A stretch of DNA of 64,000 nt from Gaetbulibacter saemankumensis DSM 17032 (GCF_000425645.1 NZ_AUDV01000005.1:1-64000), one strand, 5' to 3'; shown: positions 44,703 to 54,732, numbered from the stretch's first letter. Numbers and translations are program-made. The notes: a model not told the origin generated them from the letters alone.

Positions 44703-46736
44703 TTAAATTAATCCGTTATATTTTCTAAGAAACCACTCGGCAGACAGACAGAAAACAATTATTGCCAAGAGGTATTTCCAATCTACCAAAGGTAAGTTTT
44801 TTTTATGGCTTTTTTGAACAGCAACATATCTCGAATCTTTCATAAGTGCAGTGAAGAGACTGTTTGTATTATCTATTAAAAAGCTTTCACCTTTGGTGTT
44901 TTTAGCTAATCGCCTTAATTTGCCTGTATTAGCATTTACAAACTGTTGCTCTACATTATATTCAAGAATTGTAAATTCTCCAGATTTAGAGATGTTATCA
45001 TTGCTAGCCCGCACTGTAAATTTATACTTTGATGGTGGCAATGTGCTTAAATCAGCCTGATAGTAACTGTTTTTCAAGATAAAAGGAAAGGTTTTTGAAT
45101 TTTGAGACCTCTCATCCATCACCGTAATACTTAACGATTCCCGCGTATCAAATATATAGTTCTTGTCGAAAAATTCGGCGCGTATTAAAACATTTGTTCC
45201 GCTATTATAAAAAGTTTCATAGCTCAAGGTTAACCTGCTTTTTTGATTATCCATAGATAAATACTGAATTAGTTGACCTATAAAATTATCAAACTCCTTA
45301 AACCCATCATGAGTTAAGAAACTCTGTGCACGCCATTGCCAGATATTTTCACCAAATAGAACAGCTTCTCTCCTACCATCCACTTCGAATGTACTAAGTA
45401 GTGGGTCGTTAGTAGGTATGCCATTAATTGAGCGATTTAGAATAGTTTCAAAAGGAGCATTGAATATAATAGAACCAAATACACTATTTAAAGGAGGAAA
45501 TTCTTTAAAACCTATATCTTCAACATAAAAAGGAGCGTAATTTGAATTAAAGATGCCCTGATACATTTCTGTTTGATTCGTAATTTCTAAATCATAATTT
45601 TTCGAATTCGCATTGATGAAATCCAAATTGGTTTTAGTTCCTATTATATTGAAAATATTCTTTCCTTCTATGCCTAATAGTTCTATTAATTCTTCAAAGT
45701 TTTGATTTTGCTGGTAAAGTATAAATAATTGAAAATCATCAATTTTTAAAATAGCTTCTGTAGGAGTTAAAAATTCCACTGAACGCAGTTCATTTGTTTC
45801 AATACTTTTCTTTAATGCTCCGAGATCAGGATGGGTAAAATCACTAACAATGGCTATTTTTGTTTTTTGATCTATTACTTCAATCCCGAATTGCTTCTTA
45901 TTATTTATCTTATTTTTTTCAGTACTTAAAGTTTCTATTTGAGCAAGGTAGTTATGTAGACCAATGTTGTTTGCAGGCAAATTAAAATTGAGAATCAACG
46001 AATTCTCTTCTTTCGTGAGTCTGATTTGTTTGGAATATACCGTAATATTCCTATTAGAAATGGTGAATTTGGAATTTACAGCGACATCCCCATCATAAAC
46101 TATTATAGCTTCAACAGGAAATTGATTCTTTAAATAAGCATATTTATTTACGTTGATTTGCTTGATTTTTAAATCCGTATACTGTATGGTATCACCGAGA
46201 ATCACGGGATACACTGGTGACTTCTGAAGTGTGGATAAGAACTCATAATCGTTACCATAAGTTTGATTACCATCAGTAATTAAAATTATCGGAGCCTCTG
46301 TGTCTTTATGTAATTGTGATAATTGCGTTAATGCCTTGCTGATGTTTGTTTGTCCTTCTGAGAAATCTAAAGAGTCTATTAATTTGAGGACATTCCCAAA
46401 GCTGTAGATACTAACATCGAATTTATTATTAATTCCTTGGTTAGATTTTATGTTTTTAAGCAATGCTTTAGCTTGCTTACCTTGATTTAAATAATTTACG
46501 GAATTAGAATTATCTACCGCTACAACTAATTTCGGTTTCTCAATTTGTAAAGTTATCTGCTCGAATTTAGGGTTTATTAGTAACATTAAAAAAGAGAAGG
46601 TAGTCATAAACCTAAGAAACAAAAAAAGCACATCCTTTTTAGATATGCTTTTGACAGTTTTTACATACTGAAATCCGGCGATAAAAACCGCTGCAATTAC
46701 AGATAATATGATATAAACAATAGTTTCTATTTGCAT
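44703..46736 (-). CDS. VWA-domain membrane protein
   Basis: 677 residues. Two N-terminal helices (IVYIILSVIAAVFIAGF and DVLFLFLRFMTTFSFLMLLI) precede a von Willebrand A domain starting KLVVAVDNSNSV, whose DxSxS MIDAS is kept as DNSNS. The TNISKAL and ILITDGNQ segments follow. A large extracytoplasmic region with beta-sandwich-like parts ends in one C-terminal helix (WKYLLAIIVFCLSAEWFLRKY). The layout resembles BatA/BatB-like or glutamine-amidotransferase-like surface VWA proteins of Bacteroidetes. Function unknown. It starts 18 bp after fabG, so the three genes look like one operon. Confidence 0.82.
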   Translation of the reverse strand: MQIETIVYIILSVIAAVFIAGFQYVKTVKSISKKDVLFLFLRFMTTFSFLMLLINPKFEQITLQIEKPKLVVAVDNSNSVNYLNQGKQAKALLKNIKSNQGINNKFDVSIYSFGNVLKLIDSLDFSEGQTNISKALTQLSQLHKDTEAPIILITDGNQTYGNDYEFLSTLQKSPVYPVILGDTIQYTDLKIKQINVNKYAYLKNQFPVEAIIVYDGDVAVNSKFTISNRNITVYSKQIRLTKEENSLILNFNLPANNIGLHNYLAQIETLSTEKNKINNKKQFGIEVIDQKTKIAIVSDFTHPDLGALKKSIETNELRSVEFLTPTEAILKIDDFQLFILYQQNQNFEELIELLGIEGKNIFNIIGTKTNLDFINANSKNYDLEITNQTEMYQGIFNSNYAPFYVEDIGFKEFPPLNSVFGSIIFNAPFETILNRSINGIPTNDPLLSTFEVDGRREAVLFGENIWQWRAQSFLTHDGFKEFDNFIGQLIQYLSMDNQKSRLTLSYETFYNSGTNVLIRAEFFDKNYIFDTRESLSITVMDERSQNSKTFPFILKNSYYQADLSTLPPSKYKFTVRASNDNISKSGEFTILEYNVEQQFVNANTGKLRRLAKNTKGESFLIDNTNSLFTALMKDSRYVAVQKSHKKNLPLVDWKYLLAIIVFCLSAEWFLRKYNGLI

Positions 46737-46754
46737 TAAACTTACTAGAAGTTT

Positions 46755-47501
46755 TTAAGTTAACATACCACCATCTACGTTTAATGTTTGCCCTGTTACA
46801 TAGGCACTCATATCACTGGCTAAGAATACACAAGCGTTGGCTACATCTTCTGGTGTACCTCCGCGTTTTAATGGAATTCCTGCACGCCATCCTTTTACAA
46901 CCTCTTCGTCTAGTTTTGCTGTCATTTCCGTTTCAATAAAACCCGGTGCAATGACATTGCTACGGATATTACGCGATCCTAATTCTAAAGCTACAGATTT
47001 AGAAAACCCAATAATACCCGCTTTAGATGCCGCATAATTAGTTTGACCAGCGTTACCTTTAACCCCAACCACAGAACTCATATTGATAATAGAACCTTTA
47101 CGTTGCTTTAGCATAGTGCGCTGAACGGCTTTCGTCATGTTAAATACAGATTTTAAGTTTACTTCAATAACACTATCGAAATCTTCTTCACTAATACGCA
47201 TTAACAGGTTGTCTTTAGTGATTCCTGCATTATTCACAAGCACGTCAATGCTTCCGAATTCAGCAACAACATCATTGGCTAATTGCTGAGCGTCTTCAAA
47301 ATTAGCAGCATTACTTTTGTAGCCTTTAGCTTTTACCCCTTTAGCGATTAATTCTTTTTCCAGTTCGTTAGCAGCTTCAACTGAAGAACTATAAGTAAAC
47401 GCCACATTAGCGCCTTGATCAGCAAATACCTGAGCAATTCCTCTCCCTATACCTCTACTTGCTCCAGTGATAATGGCAGTTTTGCCTTCTAATAATTTCA
47501 T
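46755..47501 (-). CDS. fabG: 3-oxoacyl-[acyl-carrier-protein] reductase
   Basis: 248 residues from the ATG at 47501; an in-frame TTG three codons upstream is not needed. Classical SDR motifs: TGASRGIGRGIA cofactor loop, NNAG, catalytic Ser in INMSSVVG and YxxxK in NYAASKAG. The C-terminal YVTGQTLNVDGGM is typical of FabG. It reduces 3-oxoacyl-ACP with NADPH in fatty-acid elongation. A full promoter lies upstream. It heads an operon with the VWA and prohibitin genes. Confidence 0.92.
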   Translation of the reverse strand: MKLLEGKTAIITGASRGIGRGIAQVFADQGANVAFTYSSSVEAANELEKELIAKGVKAKGYKSNAANFEDAQQLANDVVAEFGSIDVLVNNAGITKDNLLMRISEEDFDSVIEVNLKSVFNMTKAVQRTMLKQRKGSIINMSSVVGVKGNAGQTNYAASKAGIIGFSKSVALELGSRNIRSNVIAPGFIETEMTAKLDEEVVKGWRAGIPLKRGGTPEDVANACVFLASDMSAYVTGQTLNVDGGMLT

Positions 47502-47572
47502 GTGATTCAATTTATTAAATACTTTTTAAGAATAATTATCTCTTAATGTACGATTGGTTTATTTTCTTAATT

Positions 47573-47601
47573 CAAATATAGCAATTACAAGTTGCAACAA
47601 A
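47573..47601 (-). promoter_or_regulatory. Promoter of the fabG operon
   Basis: TTTG at 47601-47598, a 17-bp spacer and TATATTTG at 47580-47573. It begins directly after the sucD terminator. Confidence 0.65.
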
Positions 47602-47602
47602 T

Positions 47603-47628
47603 AAAAAACCTCACAAATTATTGCGAGG
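47603..47628 (-). terminator. Terminator after sucD
   Basis: Minus-strand hairpin CCTCGCAA / TTGTGAGG (8 bp with one G-U) around a 4-nt loop, followed by T6. It ends 25 bp after the sucD stop. Confidence 0.8.
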
Positions 47629-47653
47629 CCTTTCTTAATATTTTGAGCGCGTA

Positions 47654-48526
47654 TTAAGATAATACTTCCGCTACTTTTTTTCCAATTTCAGCAGGCGAAT
47701 CCACTACGTGAATTCCACAAGCTCTCATTATTTTTTTCTTAGCTTGAGCCGTATCGTCGCTTCCTCCTACAATAGCACCAGCATGTCCCATTGTACGACC
47801 AGCAGGCGCTGTTTCGCCAGCAATAAATCCTACGATTGGTTTTTTACTTCCACTTTCCTTGTACCAGTTAGCAGCATCGGCTTCTAGTTGTCCTCCAATT
47901 TCACCAATCATTACCACAGCTTCAGTTTCAGGGTCATTAATTAACAACTCTACAGCTTCTTTAGTTGTGGTTCCAATAATTGGATCTCCACCTATTCCAA
48001 TAGCGGTTGTAATCCCTAAACCTTGCTTAACTACCTGATCTGCGGCTTCATAAGTTAATGTCCCAGATTTAGATACAATTCCAACTTTTCCTTGCTTGAA
48101 AACAAAACCTGGCATAATACCAACTTTAGCTTCGCCTGGAGTAATTACTCCTGGACAGTTAGGGCCAATTAAACGACAATCTTTATTTTTAATATAATTT
48201 GAAGCTGTAATCATATCGGCAACAGGAATTCCTTCAGTAATAGTGATAATTACTTTAATACCTGCATCAGCAGCTTCCATAATAGCATCAGCAGCAAATG
48301 CTGGTGGCACAAAAATAATAGTAGTATCTGCTCCTACTTCCTTCACAGCATCTAATACTGTGTTAAAAACAGGCTTATCTAAATGGGTTTGACCTCCTTT
48401 TCCTGGAGTAACACCACCTACTACATTCGTTCCGTATTCAATCATCTGACTAGCATGAAAAGTACCTTCACTACCAGTAAATCCTTGGACTATTATTTTT
48501 GAATCTTTGTTTACTAAAACACTCAT
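47654..48526 (-). CDS. sucD: Succinate-CoA ligase, alpha subunit
   Basis: 290 residues from the ATG at 48526; a longer frame reaching 48556 starts upstream of the family N-terminus and overlaps its -7 box. The CoA-binding Rossmann part has [15 protein letters not shown] and GGVTPGKGG. The phosphorylated His is in [13 protein letters not shown] near residue 240. It couples succinyl-CoA to nucleotide triphosphate in the TCA cycle. The beta subunit sucC is not adjacent. It has its own TATTTTTG box, so it is separable from the lpx genes upstream. Confidence 0.94.
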   Translation of the reverse strand: MSVLVNKDSKIIVQGFTGSEGTFHASQMIEYGTNVVGGVTPGKGGQTHLDKPVFNTVLDAVKEVGADTTIIFVPPAFAADAIMEAADAGIKVIITITEGIPVADMITASNYIKNKDCRLIGPNCPGVITPGEAKVGIMPGFVFKQGKVGIVSKSGTLTYEAADQVVKQGLGITTAIGIGGDPIIGTTTKEAVELLINDPETEAVVMIGEIGGQLEADAANWYKESGSKKPIVGFIAGETAPAGRTMGHAGAIVGGSDDTAQAKKKIMRACGIHVVDSPAEIGKKVAEVLS

Positions 48527-48553
48527 CTTATATTTTTTTTGAATAAAGCAGCA

Positions 48554-48561
48554 CAAAAATA
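48554..48561 (-). promoter_or_regulatory. -7 box of sucD
   Basis: TATTTTTG on the minus strand, 27 bp upstream of the ATG at 48526. It supports the shorter start and independent transcription. Confidence 0.5.
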
Positions 48562-48595
48562 CTTTTTTTGGGATACTTTAATCAGGTTTTTAAAT

Positions 48596-49534
48596 TTATT
48601 TTTTTGATTTTAATTGCACTAAAACATTAGGTAATTGTTTCACAGATGCCATTTCCTTAAGAACAGATATAGCTTCCTGCGCTGGTGTTCCCCAATAAGT
48701 TTTGTGACCTTCCAGAGATTTAGTAATGCCACATTGCCCGTGTAAGATCGCCTTAGTCCCTATTGTTACGCCGCTAGCGCAACCCACTTGCCCCCAAAAA
48801 GTAACTTCGTCTTCTACAACAACACAACCAGCAATTCCTACCTGGGATGCTATTAGGCATTTTTTTCCAATTACTGTATCATGACCAATTTGAACTAAAT
48901 TGTCGATTTTAGTCCCTTCTTTTATAGCGGTATCACCAGTAACTCCGCGATCAATTGTACACGAGGCACCTATATCAACATTGTTCTCTATAACTACACG
49001 GCCAGAGGATTTTAATCTATCAAATCCTTCAACTCTTTTTTTATAGTAAAATGCATTGGCTCCTAACACAGTTCCTGCGTGAATGGTAACATTATCACCA
49101 ATCACGGCATCGTCATAGATACTAACATTAGAATGAATATAACAGTTTTTACCAATTACTACATTATGTCCGATAAAAACATTTGGTTGAATGATGGTAC
49201 CTTCTCCAATATCAGCAGATTCTGAAATAGCTCTAGTAGCGTATTGAAAAGGCTTAAAATAATCGGTGAGTTTATTAAAATCCCTAAATGGATCATCACT
49301 TATAAGTAAAGATTTACCCTCCGGACATTCAACTTCCTTGTTTATAAGAACAATAGTTGCTGCCGATTGTAAGGCTTTATCATAATATTTTGGATGATCT
49401 ACAAAAACAATATCTCCCGGCTCTACGACATGAATCTCATTCATTCCTAAAACTGGAAAATCTTCGTTTCCAACAAATTTGCAATCAATTAAATTGGCTA
49501 TTTGTTTTAAAGTATGTGGTTTTGGAAATTTCAA
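48596..49534 (-). CDS. LpxD-like UDP-3-O-acylglucosamine N-acyltransferase, second paralogue
   Basis: 312 residues. N-terminal LpxD-type domain (LKQIANLIDCKFVGNEDFPVLGMNEI) followed by about ten left-handed beta-helix hexapeptide turns. The catalytic-type His is kept in VQIGHDTVIGKK, matching [11 protein letters not shown] of the other copy. It differs strongly from lpxD at 52420-53433, so it is not a recent duplication. It may transfer a different acyl chain or act on another UDP-sugar. It lies 7 bp after efp. Confidence 0.8.
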   Translation of the reverse strand: MKFPKPHTLKQIANLIDCKFVGNEDFPVLGMNEIHVVEPGDIVFVDHPKYYDKALQSAATIVLINKEVECPEGKSLLISDDPFRDFNKLTDYFKPFQYATRAISESADIGEGTIIQPNVFIGHNVVIGKNCYIHSNVSIYDDAVIGDNVTIHAGTVLGANAFYYKKRVEGFDRLKSSGRVVIENNVDIGASCTIDRGVTGDTAIKEGTKIDNLVQIGHDTVIGKKCLIASQVGIAGCVVVEDEVTFWGQVGCASGVTIGTKAILHGQCGITKSLEGHKTYWGTPAQEAISVLKEMASVKQLPNVLVQLKSKK

Positions 49535-49541
49535 CTTACGT

Positions 49542-50108
49542 TTATTCTTTAACGCGTTCTTTGTATGTTCCCTTTTCTGTTTCTACTTTAATTTTATCAC
49601 CTTCATTAATGAATAAAGGTACGTTTACAGTAGCTCCAGTCTCTACAGTTGCTGGTTTCGTAGCATTAGTAGCAGTGTTACCTTTTACACCTGGTTCTGT
49701 TGCGGTTACTTCTAAAATAACACTAGCAGGCATTTCTACTGAAAGAGGCATGTTGTCTTCCGTATTAATTATCACAGTAACTACTTCACCCTCCTTCATT
49801 AGATCAGGGCTATCTAAAGCTGCTTCTACTAATTGGATTTGTGTATAATCTTCTGTGTTCATGAAGTGGTAATATTCCCCATCATTATATAAGAATTGAA
49901 ACTTATGTGTTTCTACACGAACATCTTCTAATTTATGTCCTGCAGAAAAGGTGTTGTCTATAACTTTTCCAGAAGTAACACTTTTTAATTTTGTTCTTAC
50001 AAACGCTGGACCTTTACCAGGTTTAACGTGTAAAAATTCTACAATCTTAAAAATGTCATTGTTGTATCGAATGCAAAGTCCGTTTCTAATATCACTAGTC
50101 GTTACCAT
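49542..50108 (-). CDS. efp: Translation elongation factor P
   Basis: 188 residues, three beta-barrel domains. The first domain tip reads HVKPGKGPAFVRTKLKS, where the Lys in PGKGPA is the usual modification site that reaches the ribosomal P-site. The C-terminal domain has the conserved GVKGNTATNATKPATVETGATVNVPLF segment in part. EF-P relieves stalling at polyproline. Placed between lpxA (29-bp gap) and the second lpxD paralogue (7-bp gap), an arrangement common in Bacteroidetes. Confidence 0.95.
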   Translation of the reverse strand: MVTTSDIRNGLCIRYNNDIFKIVEFLHVKPGKGPAFVRTKLKSVTSGKVIDNTFSAGHKLEDVRVETHKFQFLYNDGEYYHFMNTEDYTQIQLVEAALDSPDLMKEGEVVTVIINTEDNMPLSVEMPASVILEVTATEPGVKGNTATNATKPATVETGATVNVPLFINEGDKIKVETEKGTYKERVKE

Positions 50109-50137
50109 ATATTTAATTTAAGGTCTGATTATTAATT

Positions 50138-50923
50138 TTAATTTGATTTGAAATATCCCTTCATAATACCTCTATGTGAGTTTTTAATGAATTGTAATAC
50201 TTCATCACGCTCGGGGGTTGCTTCCATTTCGGCCTCTATAATTTCAGCCGCCTGGGTATTATTGTAATTTTTCTGATATAGAATTCTATAGATATCCTGT
50301 ATTTCTCTTATTTTATCTGTAGTATAACCACGTCTTCTTAAGCCTACTGAATTGATGCCTACATAAGATAATGGTTCTCTCGCTGCTTTTACATAAGGTG
50401 GTACATCTTTACGAACTAAAGATCCGCCAGTAACAAAAGCATGATTACCAATGGAAACAAATTGATGGACAGCCGTCATACCAGCTAAAACCACATAATC
50501 ACCAACAGTAATATGTCCTGCCAAGGTACTATTGTTAGAAAAAATACAATTATTTCCAACGATGCAGTCATGAGCTATATGACTGTAAGCCATAATAAGA
50601 CAGTTGTTCCCTACTACGGTTTTCATTCTATCTGTAGTACCACGATTGATTGTGACACACTCTCTTATAGTGACATTGTCGCCAATTTCCACCGTAGTAT
50701 CTTCATCATTATATTTTAAGTCCTGAGGTACTGCCGAAATTACAGAACCGGGGAATATATTACAGTTCTTTCCGATGCGCGCACCTTCCATGATTGTAAC
50801 GTTACTACCAATCCAAGTCCCTTCACCTATTATAACATTATTATTAATAGTTGCAAAAGGCTCAATAACCACATTTTTTGCGATTTTGGCACCAGGATGG
50901 ACATATGCTAAAGGTTGATTCAT
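50138..50923 (-). CDS. lpxA: UDP-N-acetylglucosamine O-acyltransferase
   Basis: 261 residues. Left-handed beta-helix of hexapeptide repeats followed by a helical C-terminus ([21 protein letters not shown]). The catalytic His is in [14 protein letters not shown] near residue 120 and the substrate loop is [14 protein letters not shown]. It starts lipid A synthesis by moving 3-hydroxyacyl from ACP to UDP-GlcNAc. A hairpin-forming 90-bp gap separates it from lpxC/fabZ. Confidence 0.94.
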   Translation of the reverse strand: MNQPLAYVHPGAKIAKNVVIEPFATINNNVIIGEGTWIGSNVTIMEGARIGKNCNIFPGSVISAVPQDLKYNDEDTTVEIGDNVTIRECVTINRGTTDRMKTVVGNNCLIMAYSHIAHDCIVGNNCIFSNNSTLAGHITVGDYVVLAGMTAVHQFVSIGNHAFVTGGSLVRKDVPPYVKAAREPLSYVGINSVGLRRRGYTTDKIREIQDIYRILYQKNYNNTQAAEIIEAEMEATPERDEVLQFIKNSHRGIMKGYFKSN

Positions 50924-50967
50924 TTTTTTAGTTTAATTTATAGAACTAGTTGTTGTTGTCTATATAC

Positions 50968-51001
50968 ATAAGCTTCTAAAAGAATAAATTTAGAAGCTTA
51001 T
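50968..51001. other. Intercistronic hairpin between lpxC/fabZ and lpxA
   Basis: Perfect 13-bp arms ATAAGCTTCTAAA (50968-50980) and its complement (50989-51001) with an 8-nt loop. On the transcribed minus strand no U-tract follows, so it is more likely an mRNA-stability or partial-termination element than a full terminator. Confidence 0.6.
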
Positions 51002-51012
51002 TTTATTTATAA

Positions 51013-52419
51013 TTATTTTACCTTCGATATTTGCGCCATTAATTCAGCTTCAGCACAAAGTTTGCCGTTCGCATAGGCGTATCCTTGCATATGACAAATA
51101 CCACGACGTATAGGTGTTATTAATGAGCATTTGAAAATTAATGTATCGCCTGGCATTACTTTTTGTTTAAACTTTACGTTATCCATTTTCATGAAGAATG
51201 TTAAGTAGTTTTCAGGATCCGGAACCGTATTTAAAACAAGAATCCCACCTGTTTGAGCCATGGCCTCAACAATGAGAACACCAGGCATAACAGGTGCGCC
51301 TGGAAAATGCCCTTCGAAGAAATATTCATTCATAGTGACATTTTTTGTTGCTGTTACATAGCTATCTGTTAATTCAAATACTTTATCTATTAACAAGAAT
51401 GGTTGCCTGTGCGGTAACATAGACATGATTTGATTTACATCCATTAATGGTGGCTGATTCAAATCTATATTAGGCACATTATTGCGACGATCATTCTTTA
51501 TTAATTTTGAAAGTTTTTTTGCGAACTGTGTATTAATATAGTGTCCTGGTTTATTAGCAATTACCTTACCCCTAATACGTGTACCTACAAGTGCTAAATC
51601 TCCTAAAACATCAAGTAATTTATGTCTAGCAGCTTCATTTGGGTGGTGTAAAGTTAGGTTATCAAGAATACCGTTTGGCTTCACTGCTATAGCATCTTTT
51701 TTAAAGGCTACTTTTAGTTTCTCCATGGTTTTTTCAGATAAAGGCTTATCCACATAAACAATAGCGTTATTTAAATCACCTCCTTTTATAAGCCCATGTT
51801 CCAATAACATTTCAATTTCATGTAAAAAACTAAATGTTCTTGAGCATGCAATTTCTTCTTTAAAATCGGAGATTTGATTCAGCGTAGCATTTTGAGTGCC
51901 TAAAACTTTGGTTCCAAAATCAACCATTGTTGTTACTTGATACTCTTTGGCAGGCATTACTAGGATTTCACTCCCGGATTCTTCATCTACATAAGAAATC
52001 ACATCTGTAATTTCATATTCTTCTCTAAAAGCGTCTAATTCTATTATACCCGCTTCTTCAAGCGCTTCAACAAAAAACTTTGAAGAGCCATCCATAATTG
52101 GAGGCTCTGAAGCATTCAATTCAATAATAATATTATCTACATCTAAACCAACTAGAGCAGCTAAAACATGTTCTGAAGTCTGTATAGTTACTCCATTTTT
52201 CTCCAGACAAGTACCTCTTTGGGTGTTGGTTACATAATTTGCATCGGCTTCAATTATTGGTTCTCCCTCTAAATCAACACGCTTAAATGCTAAGCCTGTA
52301 TTTGCATCTGCAGGTTTAAAAGTTAAGGTTACATTTTTACCTGTGTGTAAACCAACTCCGGTAAGTGAGACCGGGTTTTCTATAGTTTTCTGTTTAAGTT
52401 CAGTGTTAACTATTCCCAT
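51013..52419 (-). CDS. lpxC/fabZ: Bifunctional UDP-3-O-acyl-GlcNAc deacetylase / 3-hydroxyacyl-ACP dehydratase
   Basis: 468 residues. The LpxC part (1-~310) has TGVGLHTGKNVTLTF, the zinc ligand in TSEHVLAALVG and LTLHHPNEAARHKLLDVLGDLAL with His and Asp ligands. The FabZ part (~325-468) has MLPHRQPFLLIDKVFEL and the hotdog active-site helix GHFPGAPVMPGVLIVEAMAQ. The fusion is normal in Bacteroidetes and joins the committed lipid A step with supply of acyl chains. It begins one base after lpxD ends. Confidence 0.96.
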   Translation of the reverse strand: MGIVNTELKQKTIENPVSLTGVGLHTGKNVTLTFKPADANTGLAFKRVDLEGEPIIEADANYVTNTQRGTCLEKNGVTIQTSEHVLAALVGLDVDNIIIELNASEPPIMDGSSKFFVEALEEAGIIELDAFREEYEITDVISYVDEESGSEILVMPAKEYQVTTMVDFGTKVLGTQNATLNQISDFKEEIACSRTFSFLHEIEMLLEHGLIKGGDLNNAIVYVDKPLSEKTMEKLKVAFKKDAIAVKPNGILDNLTLHHPNEAARHKLLDVLGDLALVGTRIRGKVIANKPGHYINTQFAKKLSKLIKNDRRNNVPNIDLNQPPLMDVNQIMSMLPHRQPFLLIDKVFELTDSYVTATKNVTMNEYFFEGHFPGAPVMPGVLIVEAMAQTGGILVLNTVPDPENYLTFFMKMDNVKFKQKVMPGDTLIFKCSLITPIRRGICHMQGYAYANGKLCAEAELMAQISKVK

Positions 52420-53433
52420 TTATTTTTTATCTAAATCGTTAATTTGTTTAATAATCTGAGGTAGGTTCTTAAAGTGAACATACGATTTATTGTAATCTGC
52501 ATACGACAAGGCTGGTGACCCTTGAAGCACTTCATTATCTTTTACATTTCTTCCTATGCCCGATTGAGCCTGAATTTTAACATTATTACCAATAGTAATA
52601 TGTCCAACAATACCAACTTGCCCTCCTATTTGACAATCGGATCCTATTTTAGTCGATCCTGCAATACCAGTTTGTGCAGCAACTACAGTGTTTTTACCAA
52701 TTTCAACATTGTGTGCAATTTGAATTTGATTATCTAATTTCACACCTTCACGAATAATTGTAGAACCTAATGTAGCTCTATCTATAGTTGTTGCAGCTCC
52801 TATATCAACATTGTCTTCAATAATAACATTGCCTGTTTGAGGTACCTTGTTGTAGCCTCCGTTTTCATTTGGTGCAAAACCAAAGCCATCAGCACCTATA
52901 ATTGCTCCTGAATTAATGACACAACTATTACCTATAACGGTATCGGAGTAAAGCTTTGCCCCGGCAAAAACAACTGTGTTATTCCCGATAACCACATTAT
53001 CTCCTAAAAATACATTTGGAAATAATTTAACATTATCTCCAATCTTTACATTTTCACCGATATACGCAAAGGCCCCTATGTAAATATTTTCCCCGTAGGT
53101 CGCTGAATCTGAAATAAAAGATGGATTTTCAATCCCTAATTTATTTAGCTTAACCATATTGTAATATTCTAATATTTTTGAAAACGCTAAATAAGCATCA
53201 TCAACTTTTATTAGTGTGGTTTGTATCTCGCTTTCTGGAATAAAAGATTTATTTACAATAGCGATAGAAGCTTTTGTAGTATAGATATATTGTGTGTATT
53301 TCGGATTAGCTAGAAAGGTTAATGCGCCTTCAAATCCTTCTTCTATCTTAGCTAGTTTAGATACTTCAGCATCAGGATTTCCAACAACATCTCCTTCTAA
53401 AATCCCTGCTATTTGTTGTGCTGTAAATTTCAA
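52420..53433 (-). CDS. lpxD: UDP-3-O-(3-hydroxyacyl)glucosamine N-acyltransferase
   Basis: 337 residues. N-terminal uridine-binding domain ([24 protein letters not shown]) then hexapeptide repeats. [15 protein letters not shown] and the catalytic-type His in [13 protein letters not shown] are classic LpxD features. The C-terminal helix is [11 protein letters not shown]. Third step of lipid A synthesis. It has its own -7 box and directly precedes lpxC/fabZ. Confidence 0.94.
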   Translation of the reverse strand: MKFTAQQIAGILEGDVVGNPDAEVSKLAKIEEGFEGALTFLANPKYTQYIYTTKASIAIVNKSFIPESEIQTTLIKVDDAYLAFSKILEYYNMVKLNKLGIENPSFISDSATYGENIYIGAFAYIGENVKIGDNVKLFPNVFLGDNVVIGNNTVVFAGAKLYSDTVIGNSCVINSGAIIGADGFGFAPNENGGYNKVPQTGNVIIEDNVDIGAATTIDRATLGSTIIREGVKLDNQIQIAHNVEIGKNTVVAAQTGIAGSTKIGSDCQIGGQVGIVGHITIGNNVKIQAQSGIGRNVKDNEVLQGSPALSYADYNKSYVHFKNLPQIIKQINDLDKK

Positions 53434-53464
53434 ACTTAAAGTTTATTGTTTTTAATTAGATGTG

Positions 53465-53472
53465 CAAAAATA
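53465..53472 (-). promoter_or_regulatory. -7 box of the lpxD operon
   Basis: TATTTTTG on the minus strand, 31 bp upstream of the lpxD ATG at 53433. Confidence 0.5.
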
Positions 53473-53483
53473 GGAAAAATGTC

Positions 53484-54704
53484 CTAAAGTTTCCCCTTAG
53501 GATAGCAGATATAATATTTTGTAACCGGTTTAGACAAAGCTTTTAAATTTAACTGGTCGGATGCCTTCACGATATCCTGTATTTTTCCAGATTTATGCAT
53601 AATATTTATACCCTTGTGTTTTAACTGATAAGCCTGATTAAAAATACTTCCTGTAAAAACAAAATAACGAGCTTCATGCTTTTCAATATTGTAAAACTCC
53701 ATGACTTCTTTTAGATTTTTGTCTAAATTTTCTGGTTTTATTGGTTTCTTTTTAAGTTTTATGGCCGGTAAATTCCGATTAAGAATCATCTGGCAAAGTC
53801 TGCTTAAAACAAAATCATCATGATTCTTCCAATGTTTCATTGCTGATACAATATCAAAATCATCTAATTCAGCATAAATGTCCAGAACCTGATTACTAAA
53901 ATTTTCAATGGATATTTTATTTTCCAAAAAATAAATCAATGATGTTCCCGCTTCTAATTTAACCCCTTGGCTATATAATTCTTTAGCACGTTGCAACACT
54001 CTTATTAATAATTGTTCTGCAGCTAAACCGGTTTTATGCAGATAGACTTGCCAATACATGAATCGTCGTGCCACAATAAATTTCTCCACACTGTAAATAC
54101 CCTTTTCTTCAAAAACAAGATGATCATCTACTACATTCAACATAGTAATGAGACGTTCACTATTAATATTTCCTTCTGCAACACCAGTATAGAAACTATC
54201 CCGCTTAAGATAATCTGCTCGGTCAATATCAAATTGCCCCGATATTAGCTGACACATGAATTTGCGATGGTATTCGCCTTTAAAAATCTTAATAGCTAGT
54301 GTTAAATTTCCGTTAAATTCCTTATTCAGTTGCTCCATAAAAAGTAAGGAAATTTGTTCATGTGAAACACCTTCTACAATACTATGCTCCATAGCATGTG
54401 AAAATGGACCATGACCAATATCATGAAGTAAAATAGCCGCATAAAGCCCTGTTTCTTCTTCCTTAGAAACTGTAACACCTTTAAAACGAAGCACGTTGAT
54501 AGTTTGCTTCATTAAGTGAATACATCCAATTGCATGATGAAACCGTGTATGATGAGCTCCTGGATACACCAAATAAGACATCCCCATTTGAGTGATTCTT
54601 CGTAAGCGTTGAAAGTATTTATGTTGAATTAAATCGAATATTAATGAATTTGGAATAGTAATAAATCCGTAAATTGGGTCGTTTAATATTTTAAGTTTGT
54701 TCAA
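53484..54704 (-). CDS. HD-domain phosphohydrolase (dGTPase-like)
   Basis: 406 residues. The HD metal ligands are visible: His in YPGAHHTRFHHAIGCIHLM near 50-60 and the HD pair in LLHDIGHGPFSHAMEH near 94. SGQFDIDRADYLKRDSFYTGV carries the distal Asp. This is the COG1078 family of dNTP triphosphohydrolase-like enzymes such as YdhJ/YwfO. Substrate unproven. It stands just upstream of lpxD on the same strand but lpxD has its own box. Divergent from porX. Confidence 0.88.
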   Translation of the reverse strand: MNKLKILNDPIYGFITIPNSLIFDLIQHKYFQRLRRITQMGMSYLVYPGAHHTRFHHAIGCIHLMKQTINVLRFKGVTVSKEEETGLYAAILLHDIGHGPFSHAMEHSIVEGVSHEQISLLFMEQLNKEFNGNLTLAIKIFKGEYHRKFMCQLISGQFDIDRADYLKRDSFYTGVAEGNINSERLITMLNVVDDHLVFEEKGIYSVEKFIVARRFMYWQVYLHKTGLAAEQLLIRVLQRAKELYSQGVKLEAGTSLIYFLENKISIENFSNQVLDIYAELDDFDIVSAMKHWKNHDDFVLSRLCQMILNRNLPAIKLKKKPIKPENLDKNLKEVMEFYNIEKHEARYFVFTGSIFNQAYQLKHKGINIMHKSGKIQDIVKASDQLNLKALSKPVTKYYICYPKGKL

Positions 54705-54732
54705 ACGTTTATTAATTATCGTGTTGCATTAA

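Noticed and set aside
49357-49848. 163-codon plus-strand ORF across efp and the second lpxD paralogue.
   Set aside because: It lies antisense to two conserved genes and is explained by their codon pattern.
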